Shown here: in pieces, positions 1 through 12,729 of the stretch
Layout: each line of letters starts with the position of its first letter
Position numbering within the stretch: the first letter of the stretch is position 1
Assembly (NCBI GenBank): GCA_015698045.1
Contig: BLAL01000193.1
Location: forward strand, 124,001 to 188,000
Reading direction: 5' to 3'
DNA length: 64,000 nt
Source of the DNA: Rhizophagus clarus
Lineage: Eukaryota > Glomeromycota > Glomeromycetes > Glomerales > Glomeraceae
The notes under the pieces: model-generated
What the model was told of the DNA's origin: nothing
The model's database searches: none
The model's input: the letters and a program-made list of their open reading frames with translations, nothing else
Position numbers and translations under genes: made by a program

Positions 1-262
1 GAATGACCTAGTCATTAGGGTCATTTGTCATTTGAGTCATTTAAAATTAATGCTTTATAATTTAGGCCAGGTTTATGATTCCGGCTAGAATTATGAATTT
101 ATAGTATTACATGAAAATTTTTATCCATAAAATATTGAAATTGTATTGGTCAGAATTATGACGTAATTTTCAAATGACTAGGTCATTTGTCATTTAACGT
201 TGAAATGACCCAAATGACACGTGACCAGTCATTTGGGTCATTTGGGTCACTGGCCAACACTG
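1..262. mobile_element. Right end of a hAT-like element, left part outside window
   Basis: The first 250 bases hold many copies of a short word, GTCATTT/AAATGAC, in both orientations, the usual look of subterminal repeats. They stop at ...GGCCAACACTG. Read from the other strand this is CAGTGTTGGCC, which resembles the ends of many hAT transposons. No transposase is visible and the other end lies beyond the window, so this is an inference from the terminus alone. Confidence 0.4.
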
Positions 263-1094
263 CCTAAACCTAAGTTTTCTTTTTATGTGCCTTAACTTCT
301 TGGTAGAGTGAGTATCAAATTTAAAAAATGATTGATAAAGTAAATATTAATGAACCATTTATAATTTCTTTATCATTATTTTACAATACTCAGACTTACC
401 GCGTAGAATAATTTTCTTCAAATCCATCTCCACAACATCTCTACTCTTGCATCATGCAATAATCTTTAAACAATGACAAAGATATTGCTGATCCTTCCTT
501 CCATCAAGTTGGTCACATTCTTTACATTAATATACGAACAATTTCAGTGTTTACCTGGATATTTAATTTATTAAATTTAGTTATATCCTCACCCCCTCGG
601 TTATATGTATTTATATATCTTAGCTATATCTTACTTCGATTTTCAAGAATTATTTTACTTTTAAATGAAAAAAAGATATAGTATGCTTCTCCTTTTTTAA
701 AATAAATATCATTTTAACCAAGAAATTACTCCACTCCGACCTTTGATTAAGAAAATTTATCTGCAATATGATTAGAAAGCCTACTATTTTAACAAAAAGT
801 TAAAAGTCAATAAATGATAAATAACATTTAGGAACTTTAAAAATTAATTTTAACATATATTAGTTAAGATTAGAAACTTTAAATATTTTTTTTTATAATT
901 CGTTATTCAACTAACAGAAATCCATAACATAATAATTTCACTTGTACTATAATCACGTGACTATATTATGATCATGGGCTCGTGGTACGTCCGCGTGTAA
1001 CAGGGCTAAAGCCCAAAGGGACTAACTTTTATGTTTGTAATACAATTATGCACACATAAAAACGATTGTTCGTCTCAATATTTAAAAAACAATC
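263..1094. other. AT-rich intergenic DNA
   Basis: No open frame or repeat that I can support. A GC-richer island near 965-1020, in otherwise very AT-rich sequence, lies just upstream of the decayed F-box gene and may be remnant promoter DNA. Confidence 0.5.
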
Positions 1095-2487
1095 ATGTCT
1101 CAACTTCTTGCTGATTGCTTGAACGAGATTTTTGAATATTTAGACGATGACAGATCTACTTTACATTCATGTACAGTATGTTAGTCAATCATCTTTGGTG
1201 TGAAGTTTCAGTGAGAATATTTTGGAGAAATGGTTATAATTATAATATTTCAAACTTTAATACCTTAATTTCTTGCCTTCCAAACAAGTCAAAAGAAATT
1301 TTATCTAAGAATGGAATCACCATTTAACACCAACTACAAAATTTCCAACTTTCAATTATGCTTCATTTTAAGTTTTATCAATTAGTTATGTTCGTTACAA
1401 GATTGAGAATCTTTTATTAAGTCGACCAAACGTTACATTAGAAATTCTTAGTAATGGTAGGTACAGGAAATGTGTAAAATGTTCATAAATCAGATCAGTT
1501 CTTTAAAGAACATCACGAAATTTCCAGGGTATTCAATATTGTACAAATACCTAATTTCTCAAGATTTACACAATATAGTTAACAATATTGCATATATAAT
1601 TTTTTGTACAAAGTTTGTATAAAAATTAATGCAATATATTGCATGGAATTTACACTTTATATATTAAATATGCAAATAATGTGCATTTTCAGGGTGTGCA
1701 AATCAATATTTTCATGCACAAAATTTTGCATATTTTTTACACAAAAAAAATTTCCTGAAGAAGTTATACTTATACAAATATAGTAAAGAAAGTATGCATA
1801 TTTTTACCCTTTATCTTGAAGCAAAGGATTGTTTGAAAAATCTTTCAGAATTATATTGTTATACGAATATTTCATCTGAAATTTTTTATCAGCTATCACA
1901 AATGTCATAATATTTCATTATTAGATATAACGATTAAACATTATGGTATTTTGAATGGATTGGCAAATTTGATTTCTGTTCAGAAAAATTTAAAACATTT
2001 TATTTTGTTATAATGTAGTGAATTAGAGGATTGTTCTTCTTTAATAACAAAACTTCCGAATACTTTAATCAAATTAAGACTTAGTAAAACTCATGTATCA
2101 TTATCATTTATCGCTAAATTCTTAAATTTACAAGAACTTGAATTAAATACAAATCTTAATGATTTTGAAAAATTATCATGTATTATGTTTTCCACAATTA
2201 AAAATTTTAAAATTTCGTTTTCACGTCCAAATAATGAATTATTAATAAGATTTTTAAAAAATAATGGGAAAAATTTAGAAGAATTATACATAGGTAACGG
2301 TTTATTATATAATAATAATTCATTAAATTCTGTCATTTTTAAGTTGTGTACTAATCTAAGAAAATTTTCTGCTGGATTTAAAAATGATGAATTGGAAATG
2401 TTAGAATTCATTCTTAAAAGTTGTGAATACCTAAAAAGTATTGAAATTTATTGTGGAGGTGAATTGTTAAGTGAAAAAGAGGCATAG
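1095..2487 (+). pseudogene. Decayed F-box protein gene with LRR-like C-terminal part
   Basis: The ATG at 1095 opens a frame that begins like the F-box proteins numerous in Rhizophagus (Leu/Ile-rich, with LNEIFEYLDDD). It hits a stop after about 29 codons. The expected continuation, VNHLWCEVSVRIFWRN, follows at once in another frame, so a frameshift lies near 1175. More stops follow at about 1325 and 1908. An AT-rich block between about 1530 and 1810 interrupts the frame: coding sequence ends at KFPG and resumes at EAKDCLKNLSELYC. The last part, about 2015-2487, is open for more than 150 codons with regularly spaced leucines (LIKLRLSKTH, LQELELNTN, LEELYIGNG). It ends earlier than family members normally do. 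An F-box protein would be a substrate receptor of an SCF ubiquitin ligase; this copy cannot encode one. Confidence 0.7.
1530..1812. repeat. AT-rich insertion inside the F-box pseudogene
   Basis: This block separates two stretches that read as one F-box protein. It is composed of words such as TGCAATATATTGCA, GTACAAA and TGCACA, and includes the palindrome ATGCAATATATTGCAT near 1629. AAATTTCC occurs near both edges (about 1518 and 1748), which could be an old target duplication. No clear terminal inverted repeats. Confidence 0.35.
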
Positions 2488-2489
2488 GA

Positions 2490-3300
2490 TGCGATTTTCA
2501 ATTATTCACATGAATTCAGAAATAAAATTACGTCTAGAGAATGATTATAACATATATAATTTTATGTAATGGTTTAATATAAAACATAAATATCACTAAT
2601 ATTAAATTTTATTAAATTTAATATTTTAATTTATATATATAAAACTAAATTAAAAAACTATTAAATTCACATTGTAAGTAAAATAATTGGTAAATTATTT
2701 AAAATTGAAAATTGAAATAATGACCAAAATTTTCAACTTAAATAAATTTTTGTAAAATTTGAATTATTTTAAAATTAATAAAAATAACAAATTATTCTTA
2801 ATTTTAGCCAAATGATAGTGCTGACGAGAATTATAAATTACGTGATTCGGAATCGGGTAAATAGTTTACCTAACTGACACAAATTTCCTTATAAAGATAT
2901 TTTTAAATAAGTTACACACGGTTATACAATTTTTATTTTTATTTTTACTGGAGGATCACCTCGTACATGTGAAGACATAAATACTTGTCAATACAAGCCA
3001 TAATGTCAGATTACATGAATACAACTAAATATAGAAACTATATCTATGTCGGGATCTGATTTAGTTATTATCAATAAAAAAGAGATAACCTAAATCACTA
3101 GAGTACTAATCAAAACACTAATCAAAAAGAATAGCCGTATTTTTCTTTCACACAAAGTGCGCCTGGTGTAAATACTGTTATACCAGGAATGTTCCAAACC
3201 CTATTTATAAGTTGTAATGTTGTAAAAAAAAGGAATAATAAAAACTAAAATAATAAAAAGAAAAAAAAATAAAATAACTATAAAACTATAATATATCACG
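2490..3300. other. AT-rich intergenic DNA
   Basis: Low-complexity AT-rich sequence between the F-box pseudogene and the convergent minus-strand pseudogene. I see no coding frame or structured repeat. Confidence 0.5.
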
Positions 3301-5046
3301 CTATTTAGTAATCACGTGATCAAAATTAAAACAAGGTCGTTTAGAAGTTCTAACTAAATGATAATGATGATCAATATATAAAGGACTATGATAAGGACGT
3401 TTAAGTCTGAATTCATTAGAGTCATAAGTATGGTCATATTCATTAGAATCAGGTTTCAAAGTATCAAAATATCGTACTGAACTACCAGGATAACTATTCC
3501 CGTCTAAAGTTTGATCGGTTAAGAGACGCCAATGTTCTAGACATCGCCATACAGGTGTTTTCTTAGACTTCCTATCAAGTTGTTTTAAGATTTTGTTAAA
3601 ATTAGTAAAAGCATAATTTTCATGGACGGTATCTGTAATTTCCATCAAATAATTCAAATTGTCCAATCGATGACGATAACGATCGTATGTAGTATTCCAA
3701 TCTTGGAAATGAGGTCAAAAATGAGCTTTTTCTAGTTCTTCTTGATGTTTACGGTAGCAGTCCTTAACCCATTGCCACTACTTATCAGAGCCAGGTGTTA
3801 AAGCAAAATGCCGTTTGCCTTTCCCAAGAAAAACTGGTCTGAGCGGAAAAAAATCTTTATATTTCATATAATCGTCATGACTCATTGATGAACATACATC
3901 CTCTGGTAAAGGAATATATTCAATTTGATCTCGATTAGCGCGAGTAATCCTCATATCTACAATAACAGGAACAGGTTTAATGATAGGTAAATATTGCGTG
4001 AGGTGTGGACGCTTGTCGTGAACACCTTTTCTTAAATGGTTAACGTGACGGTTAAAAGTGCTGACTGAATCACATAAAGTTTTGTGTTTAGTAAAGAGAA
4101 ACTTTTTGGTAGGAGTACGTATAGGCTGATTAGGATTTTCAGGGATTGTTGATTTATGTGAGTTTAAGATACGTCACTCAAAGCGTTGACGCCTCTGCGC
4201 TTGCTTTTCTAGAGTATGAGGTTTAAAATTGGAAACATGCTGAGTGCGATAGATAATTTGATAGGAGCTATAGTTCTTGTTGTAAAAAAAATTCCATCGG
4301 GAATATACAAATCCCTCAGTGTTTGCTGATATTTTTGTACAATAGGAAATACCTCTACGAGTAGAATAGACATGATTAATCGATTGGGATGACCATTTTT
4401 GGTGTATGTTGACTAAAGCTGCTGTACGTTGTTCTGAAGAAGTAATAGAAGGAGTTTTTAAAGGTTTAGAATATTCGGGGACCTGTTTGTAATGAAGGCC
4501 ACATCCTACACGACAAAAATTATTAAATCTTGAATACACTATGGAAGTTGGTAAAGTGCAACAAGTATTATCTTTGAGGTCAGGTGATGATGAAAGGAAA
4601 GTACCAGGGTAACAACAAGGGATATAGATTCCTAAAATGAATCTGTATTTTTTATAAGTGAAACGAATAAAAGTACGGGTGCTACGATTATTTGTGTGGG
4701 TACTGTTGTACCGTGATTCTATAATAGATAAACGTTTGTATAAAGAGTCTCTTAAAAAGGTAAAATATTTGTGTTGAATACGTTTTGGAATTACTTTTTG
4801 AAGTTTGAAAAAATGTGATAATAAAAGAGAAACTTTAAATTTCTTGTTTAAATATTTACTCGTGGATTGATAAACAGATTCAGTTAGTGAAGCCTTTTTG
4901 TCATTAGTAATGATATGTAAAAAAGGTGTAGGATTTCTATAAAAGTCAAATTCATGATGATTTAAGGGGTCTAGATCAAAAAAATAGGATTTACTGCGTT
5001 GTGATTCGTACACAGTATTAATGCCACATCGATCAATGTTGGTCAC
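3301..5046 (-). pseudogene. Long unidentified ORF with three in-frame stops
   Basis: A single minus-strand frame runs 582 codons from the ATG at 5046 to the TAG at 3301-3303. It is interrupted only by TGA (4174-4176), TAG (3778-3780) and TGA (3715-3717), without any frameshift. The conceptual product is rich in Tyr, His, Arg and Ser. Its C-terminal third reads like a folded domain (EITDTVHENYAFTNFNKIL, then WRCLEHWRLLTDQT, then LYIDHHYHLVRTSKRPC). From memory it resembles a Rhizophagus-specific family catalogued as a DUF (possibly DUF8211), but I cannot confirm that. All three stops are explained by single substitutions; both TGAs could come from CGA. Both TGA stops are followed by C, a leaky context, so readthrough is conceivable, but simple decay is the better explanation. 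Confidence 0.65.
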
Positions 5047-5941
5047 GTGAAAATGGACCGTTCGAATGGGGACAGGGAAGGAAAAAAAATGGGTCGAGAA
5101 AAAACGACCATGGTGAAAGTAATAAAAATTATATAGGAACTATAATAAAATTTTTATAAAAATTTTCCACTGAAGGGATAAAAATATATTAACACTCCCA
5201 AAGGGTTATGCCGCTAATGGGCGGGAGAGCAATATGAGAATTATAATAATCGTAAAAAAGTTTTATAAAAAAAGAAAAATAATTTTATATATAATTTTTA
5301 TAAGGACTGAATAAAAAGGACATTACCAAGGGCAGCAGAAGACTAAGAGGCTTTACCCCGTTGATGCCTGAAGGCGTAGAAAGTGTTAAAGGAACTGTTT
5401 AATATGAAGGATAAATGAAACTGTCTTCTGTGAAAAAAATGGTCAAGGGATCGATGGGGAAAAGGTCTATTCATATCAAAATTCACGGTTATACAATTAT
5501 GACATCACTACTATAGTTATACATAATCAGCAAAATGTTCATGTGATCTTGAACGTCATTATTGGTCTCATTCTATGTACCACAAAGGTCACTTTCTTTG
5601 GTGATTGATACTGTACATGTAGTAATTTTAAAGAGAGTTTAGATAAAAATGAAGAAAATATAAAATAATTAAAAAGTATTGAATTAGACTTTAAATTAGA
5701 TGTGATTGATTATTGGATATACAGTCAGTGTTTAAAAGTATCCGCCATCTCAGGAATTTTTTTTTTTTTTTTAATTAATCTAACTTTGGTACATTAAGCA
5801 ATTGTATCATGATGAATTAAACCTATTTTGAAATTTTCATATCAATTTAGTATATATTTAATTGGATATTTGAATTTTATCAAAAAAATCTTGTGTTCTA
5901 AGGTAATTTTTTTAATATACTTGTCATAATTATATTTATTT
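5047..5941. other. Intergenic DNA upstream of the broken ORF
   Basis: Purine-rich and A-rich sequence with scattered GGG/CCC words, including a GC-richer patch at 5205-5235. No coding frame that I recognise. A poly-T run of about 15 lies near 5759-5772. The last nine bases (5933-5941) are the left target duplication of the following MITE. Confidence 0.4.
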
Positions 5942-6121
5942 GCACCTCCGTTTTGTGGGCGTGGTTTTTGGTAGGGCGCGATGGTTTATGCAGTGAAAAA
6001 TAGAGATCAAGTCGCTGAGATAAATATAAACTGCGCGTTTACGCAATCACGTGATCAGTGACAAATATTTGTCACATTCTATTAGTAAGCATAATAAACC
6101 ACGCCCACAAAACTGACGTGC
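5942..6121. mobile_element. Mutator-type MITE, copy 1 (180 bp)
   Basis: The element begins GCACCTCCGTTTTGTGGGCG and ends with the near-perfect inverse; the terminal repeats match at 24 of 26 positions. It is flanked by the exact 9-bp direct repeat TATTTATTT (5933-5941 and 6122-6130). A 9-bp target duplication is the hallmark of Mutator-like elements. Inside are the palindromes ATCACGTGAT and TGACAAATATTTGTCA. It has no coding capacity, so it must be moved by a transposase from elsewhere. A second copy sits at 21459-21653. Confidence 0.88.
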
Positions 6122-8580
6122 TATTTATTTTTATTTATTATTTAATTGAAGAATATTTAATTACGAACTTGTATTGATCTAAACTAAAATAAGCTTTTTT
6201 TTAAAAATTATTCTTATTAATCCAAATTTGAAACAATATCCTTTTAAAAAAAAATGTTCTTATTAATACGGAACAATAAAAATAATCCCAAGAAAGTAAT
6301 TATTATTTATTTGGAAAAAATGATAAAATTCACTTATAATTAAAAAATCGGAAAAGTTATTAATAGTTAGCCTAATTAAAAAAGAAATTGTAAAATCTAT
6401 CAATAATTGCATAGATTCCACAAAAATCCATTCAAAAGTTGACCGGATATCAGGAAAAGTTGCTATTAATCAGTATTAATATTGGCCTATTTGAACTAAA
6501 AAATAAAATAAATATTTTATTAACAATGCTATGCTATGAAATATTTTTTGTTACCAGCCGATTTGCCATATCTGTCTCTTATGTACTATAATTATATTAT
6601 TCAATTATAATTTTTGAATATCTTTTTAGTTTGCCTTAAGATGTATTCCAGTCTCTTTGTGCCACTCTGCTCCTTTAGCATTTCATTCCTTTCATATTTT
6701 CTTGGCCTTTATTAGATTGCATTAGCGATCTCAAAACATTTCACTTTGTTACTTTGCTCCTTTTATACTTTGTTCCTTTCATGTTATTCCCAAAGGGTCG
6801 TCTTACATGATAAATTTCATTCTTTTGAAATTAGAATTCTATGGTATATGGTATAGAATCCTTTGAGTGGCATTTTAAGGTATTTTATACGCAAACATTT
6901 TCCTTATTATCATTAGCAATATTATATTATAAATAAATGCATTATTTATTAATACATTTATAATGTTTTTTAAACTATTATTATTTTATTGCGTATTGTT
7001 TTACATATAAAATATCATAAAATTGCAACATATAATATTTTTTTTAATATGGCCTAAAAATCCTAACTTGTTTTATAGTGCAATCTGATTTTCGTCAATG
7101 ATCTGTAGTACATGAGAAGTTTACTGTAAATAAACTAATAACTATGTACAACGTAAATGTAAATGTTCAGTTAACTTTATATTGGTTGTTATTTGAATTA
7201 TCAATGAAATAATCACTTGAATCAAAAGTGAAATAAGGCATTAAAATATTATAATCATGATGGAATTATCAAAGATTCAGATTTTTCTATCCTTTAGCAT
7301 CTTATTATACTTAATTCATTCCATTAATAGTGCTATATCTAAAACTATGTGCATCTTTAGTATACCCAGAATTTTAATTTCTCCTCTCAAAAATTTGATA
7401 ATCAATTCACCTTCGTATGGTGGTTTAAAATAACTGATATATAATGTACTACTTTTTCCAATCATTCATATCAGATATATTTTTTATGAGATAAAGAATT
7501 GTATGATTTTAATATATACGTATATATTTATTTATTTATATTAATAAGATTGCTAAATAGATTAGTTGAATTTAATTATATAAAATTAAAATATTATACA
7601 TAAGAATCTTTGTGCAATTAATGACCAAAATTCCTGATGGCTTGCCCCGTACATGTTATGTTATTGACTATTTCTTTGTCATCTCTGCCTAATTGATTCT
7701 TCTGTTTGTGTGCAGTGCCATACAGCAGAGTGAATTGAGAAAGCATTTCTTTCTACTAAATAATGATTATGCTTTTTACCAATATTATTAATAATAAATG
7801 AATGTGAATAAACTTGTATTTTTAAGATTCACATATATTTTTTATATATGATCAGAAGATTTAAGGTTTCATATTTTTTCTAGGTCTAGACTTTAATAAC
7901 TTAAGTAAATTATTATTTAATATATCAATATTAATGTTATTAAAGTTCTGTTAAATCTCTGTAAAATGGTATATAATGTATTATTTTTAAGCAGAAATTA
8001 AAATCGCATAGGTTAACAATAATGTGAGCCTTCTTCTTTATGTAACCCAATCACTTAAAGTATGGTGAAGTGTATAATCCTCCATATTACCATAATCCAT
8101 CCATAGAATATAGTCTATTAAAGTGACTGTCTAAAATTTATCAATTAGAATTTGTCTTTTGTTTACAAAATATAGAAATATTTTTTGTTATTCTCAAAAT
8201 CACTATTTCCCGGATACCAAAGCATAGCCCCAAACTTTCATTTCAAAAACCTTTAAATTTATATCAACTATAATTAATACCCATACTTTGTTTAATAATG
8301 CGTGAAATAAAATGATGTAAAAAATTTATCTCTTATAATAACATCTCATAAGCCATCAAATTATTGATAATAGAAAATTAGAAGAAAAAGTGTATATTGA
8401 ATAAAATTAATCTAATAGTAATCATGAAGATGATGGTCATATTGTTAATAATATTATGAAATTTGGTTGGGCTACCTTTATAATATAGTGGTATAAACTT
8501 AAATATATAATTATCAAATATATCAATTAAACTAATATGTATTTTTCTTTTATAAAGTATCGTTGAGAGATGTTTTTTTA
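6122..8580. other. AT-rich gene-poor DNA
   Basis: No gene seen. Around 6640-6800 there is a pyrimidine-rich stretch with repeated words like CTTTGTTCCTTTC. The remainder is AT-rich with scattered stops in all frames. Confidence 0.45.
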
Positions 8581-8699
8581 AAAGGAAATATGTAGTATAG
8601 CATAACCGTTTTACACAATGAAGTTTATAAAAATGTTTATAATTGAAGTGTTATAATTAATAATTAGATATGTGAGTTTCATTTCGTATATGCTCTATA

Positions 8700-9600
8700 T
8701 TAAGCTTTTTTTGCATGGAACAAGAAGTATCTAGATGGTTCTCCATATTGAATGTCGGATTTCATTGATTTCGTTTAAAATGCGTGTGAAGAGGTTTTTA
8801 GGGATGTGATGTCTTGCGGGAATACTAATTGAAGATCTGTTTTTTAAGAGTTGTTTTTCACTTATAGACTTCAAAATATAAATATGAAAAGGTTGATGTT
8901 CTTTGCTTAATATTGTAAAATGTACAATTTTGGTGATTTATTATATTGAAGTATTTTTTTTTTTTATATTATATTTATGAAGAGCTTCATAAGTTTTCGT
9001 TGATAAACCGTTCAATGCTCCATATTTGCGAATTGAGCGATTAAAATTGATCAGGAATAAAAATTTATGAATGCATCGGGTATATTTACTTGAATATTAT
9101 GCTTTACATGGTAAATCTTATCTTGCAATATTTGTAAGTGAGTATCTTGTAGAAATATTTTTTAACAAAGGAAAAAGTAACAACTGAAATCATCACAGTT
9201 ATAAATAACATTCTGAAATGGATGCGATTTAATGATAAAATTATATATTAATATGTTTTGCAATTTGATTGGTCCATTATATTGGAAGAGCAACTACGAA
9301 AACAGGTATTAATTAGCTTGATAATTTTAGAATTATATCGAATCACAATTTAAGACTTTAATTTATCGCTTATTTTAGTCAGTTCTTAATATTGATATCC
9401 ATATTAATATTACAATAAATGTAGTATTCACACCTTATTAGAGCTCTGAAAGCCATTTTGAAAAATTATAGTTGGATGGTAAATATAACATTCGGTACAC
9501 CTTGTAAATGACTTACAGTAACACTCCTTTTCTCATATTGGTATGTTCATCTCATTACTGTATTACCAACTTCATCACGGCCACCTTCATCAACATCTTC
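8700..9600 (-). pseudogene. Degenerate KDZ/Plavaka-like transposase remnant
   Basis: Short open patches on the minus strand look like decayed protein. One, at about 9045-8985, reads RSIRKYGALNGLSTKTYEAL followed by HKYN. From memory this resembles a conserved stretch of fungal Plavaka (Kyakuja-Dileera-Zisupton) transposases. Another, at about 8845-8745, reads ARHHIPKNLFTRILNEINEI then RHSIW. An acidic patch at about 9605-9545 contains DDEGEDVDEGGRDE. They are separated by stops and frameshifts. No element ends were found. Family assignment is tentative. Confidence 0.35.
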
Positions 9601-9935
9601 TCCTTCATCGTCTAATAATAGCCTATTTTTGTTCACCAAATTAACATTCAAAATATATTTTTTTTTTTTTGGTAGCACACTCAGAATATTTTTCAATTCT
9701 TAGTGAATATGAAATTGTTTATTGCGTTCTTACGATACTAATTGGATTGAATCAATTAGGTAAATAATAATGTTAATAGATAATAATGTCGATGGGAGGG
9801 TAATTTCGTTTTGTAATTCTTATATTAGTAAAAGCACATCTTTATTTTGAGGCTTGGAAAGAAAGACAAAAGAATATTATATAAGCACCAAAATTTTTCA
9901 AGGAGAACCGATTTAATCTTAAATGAATAAAATTT

Positions 9936-10259
9936 TTGTTGTGTATTCATTTATATATAAAGTATTCTTTTTGCCGATTGGTTTTTTATAATAAGCATTA
10001 TCAAGCAAGTGTATTATTATTTAGAAAAATCGTACGAGATATTCAAGATATTAACGAAGCTCATATGATTGGCTTATTCATCAAAGAAGCACACCATCAG
10101 GCACACGTGAAAATCTGCATATTATATGAGAAAAGATATTTTTTATACGATTTCGAATATATTTTAGAAAAAAAGATAAGGATTACGATTAATTTTATGC
10201 AATTGCTAAAATTGTTTAATTTTGATGTACGTAACAAAATAATCGTGCCGAATAACTAA
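9936..10259 (+). CDS. Hypothetical 107-codon ORF, possibly a remnant
   Basis: I do not recognise this frame. It has a hydrophobic, Tyr/Ile/Phe-rich start, then a more protein-like middle (VRDIQDINEAHMIGLFIKEA) and a basic end. In DNA this AT-rich, a 107-codon frame can arise by chance, but the middle has balanced composition and no low-complexity bias. No introns or neighbours support it. It may be a fragment of a decayed gene. Confidence 0.25.
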   Translation: MLCIHLYIKYSFCRLVFYNKHYQASVLLFRKIVRDIQDINEAHMIGLFIKEAHHQAHVKICILYEKRYFLYDFEYILEKKIRITINFMQLLKLFNFDVRNKIIVPNN

Positions 10260-12729
10260 CTATTAAGTATCGATTTCTTTACAAATGATAAAAGAAATAA
10301 TATTTTACTAGCAAAATATACCAAGATTAATGAAAAAATTATTAGTGCAAAAAAAAAATCTAACAAAATGACTTATTCGTTAATTATTATTATTATTATT
10401 TCTTTTCTTTTCTTTTTTTTTATTGATCATTCTTTGATAGCTATTTTCCTACTCAAATTAAATGAAATGAGAAAATAAAAATTTTGATATTGAAGAGATA
10501 TTTTTTAAAAAACTTTCATATACTGAATCTAAAAAGAACATGAAACTATTTTAGCCAAGAAAATGTATTTATTAATGGTAATTAAATTATATGTCGTTAA
10601 AAATTTCTTTTAACATTTATTGTTTAACTGATCGATGTAATAATAATCCAATATTTTTAATTTAATTACCTATATACTACTGTATTTTTAAGTTTGATCA
10701 TTTCAATAAAAGGTTCTTACAAAAATATTTACTATATCCGAAATTTTTTTTGCTATAGCCAAACAAAATGTAAAAAAAAAACATGTCATAATTTCATAAA
10801 TGATAATACGTACTCAATGTTTCAAAAATTAATCGTACGAAAGTCGATCATATTTGTGTACATGTACATTGAGATAATATCTGAGCCGGTGACCGGGTGA
10901 TTGGCATTTAATTACATTTTTTGAAGATGTTTCTCCAATTGATACTTATAATTTTTTCTCTCGATATCATAATCGTGTAGCAAAATTGGTTTTCGCAAAA
11001 TCATAACTAAATTTGATTTTGTTGTTTTAGAACCCAATTATTTTAAGGGTGTGCGCAAGAACCGAATATATTAGAAAATTAAATTATTATGGAGAATAAT
11101 AGACGTAACAATCATATGCATCATGATTGTCTAATATCTCAATGAACATGTTGATGGTCGATCAAGATAATTATTAAATTCTTTTTTTGATTAGATTGAA
11201 AGATGAAACTTGGTTAGATTGGTAGATTATCAATTAAATAATTTATAAAGACAACCGCAACCACGGTTTAATATATTAATATATGGTTTTATCATTAATA
11301 ATATTCAAGTGCTTTATCAAACGTATCTGTATATATCAAAAAAAAGGGAATGTTTTTCCTTAAAAAAATATAATTTAAATAATATGAATGATAATTCTTT
11401 TTTAAGATTTTATTTATTATTAAAGAATAGAATAATTTGTATAAAAATAAATTTATCTTTTTTGGCCTCGGAAATTCCGAATTCCGCTGCAATAATTTAT
11501 GTTGAAAAACTTCCAATATTTAAAAGTATATGATGACGTAAAAATAATGCACCGGATCATTTTAAACATGATAAACGATAATGGGATTTTCCGATTCCGA
11601 AGAAAGAACTAACGAAAAGTAAAAGATTACTTAAATTTGGAATAAAAGCATTTTTTTTTTTTTTCCTGAAACAAAAAACCAATCATTTTCTGTCAACGAT
11701 ATATCGATTATTCGAATAATAAAAAACGTTTATTAACTGAGAACCTTTGATCTCAAATGAGAAGTATCTCTGATCAATTCTGGATTAAAAATTTTTTTGA
11801 TATTTTGGAAAGTTTTACAAAATTTTCACTTTCTCGTTTTTGTATCTTCAGATGACACTGCATTTCGTTAGGAGGGAAACAAACTTTTTATTAAGAAGAA
11901 ATTATTACTAGAAAATCATTACTCCGAATATCTCCGAATATGAAATCCTATAAACTTGTCAAGAATTTGCAGCTTTTTTTTTTATTTAATAACTTCGTAT
12001 AGCTCATTAACTTGATCTTCAATAAATTATTTCACTTAAAAAAAAAAAAAATTGTTCATGATCTAAAGCAATAACCTTCTTTCTTGTATGTACTATTTGA
12101 TTGGTTTCGTGCGGAATCTTACTTAAAATGGAATCATGCGGGATCCAAATTTGTAAAACTAATCATTGCATTGCGTCGAAATCAAAATATTTTTAATGAT
12201 CGTTTTCCGATCTACCAGATTTATTTAATTCAATCCTTCAAACTTGTACGACTTTCCTGGGAAGTGAACCTTAAGATAGCTATACAAAAAAAAGGTTCTT
12301 TTTTGCGACCAATTAAATAATTTCAAATAATTATACATTCATCCAAATAACCGTAATGTTAATATAAACCAATTTTTTATGACTATAATTGCGTTTATAT
12401 TCAACCTTCATGGTTAATTATAGACGGCAGATCATGTCAAAGATCAAAGATAAATAAAAAAATTTTATTTTTTCTTTCTTTGAATTGATCTGGTCCCTTT
12501 TTTTTTTTCATTCAATTTGAAATTCGAATCTAAGTTCCGATAACCGAAAAAAAATCCTGCGGATAACCCCAGAATTTTTTTTTTTTTATAGTATATTTAA
12601 TTATATTGACAAAAATCTAATAAATAGGTAGGTAGGTTTGTCGTAAATTTTTCTTAAAAAAAAAAAAAAGGAATATATATTTTAAAGAAAATTAACAACC
12701 ACCATATCGCTTATTAAAAAAAAAAAAAA
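10260..12729. other. AT-rich intergenic DNA
   Basis: Several short open frames on both strands overlap one another here (for example 11295-11533) and show no family signature or codon preference that I can recognise. Homopolymer A/T runs of 10-20 are frequent towards 12700. I see no structured repeat. Confidence 0.4.

Noticed and set aside
1465-1759. Apparent inverted repeat CAGGAAATGTGTAAAA / TTTTTACACAAAAAAAATTTCCTG that might bound a MITE
   Set aside because: The left arm is part of the F-box coding sequence (reads VQEMCKMFINQISSLKN), so it cannot be a transposon end; the real insert starts later, near 1530.
12084-12320. Plus-strand ORF of 78 codons
   Set aside because: No motif, no supporting splice sites, and length within chance expectation for this AT content.
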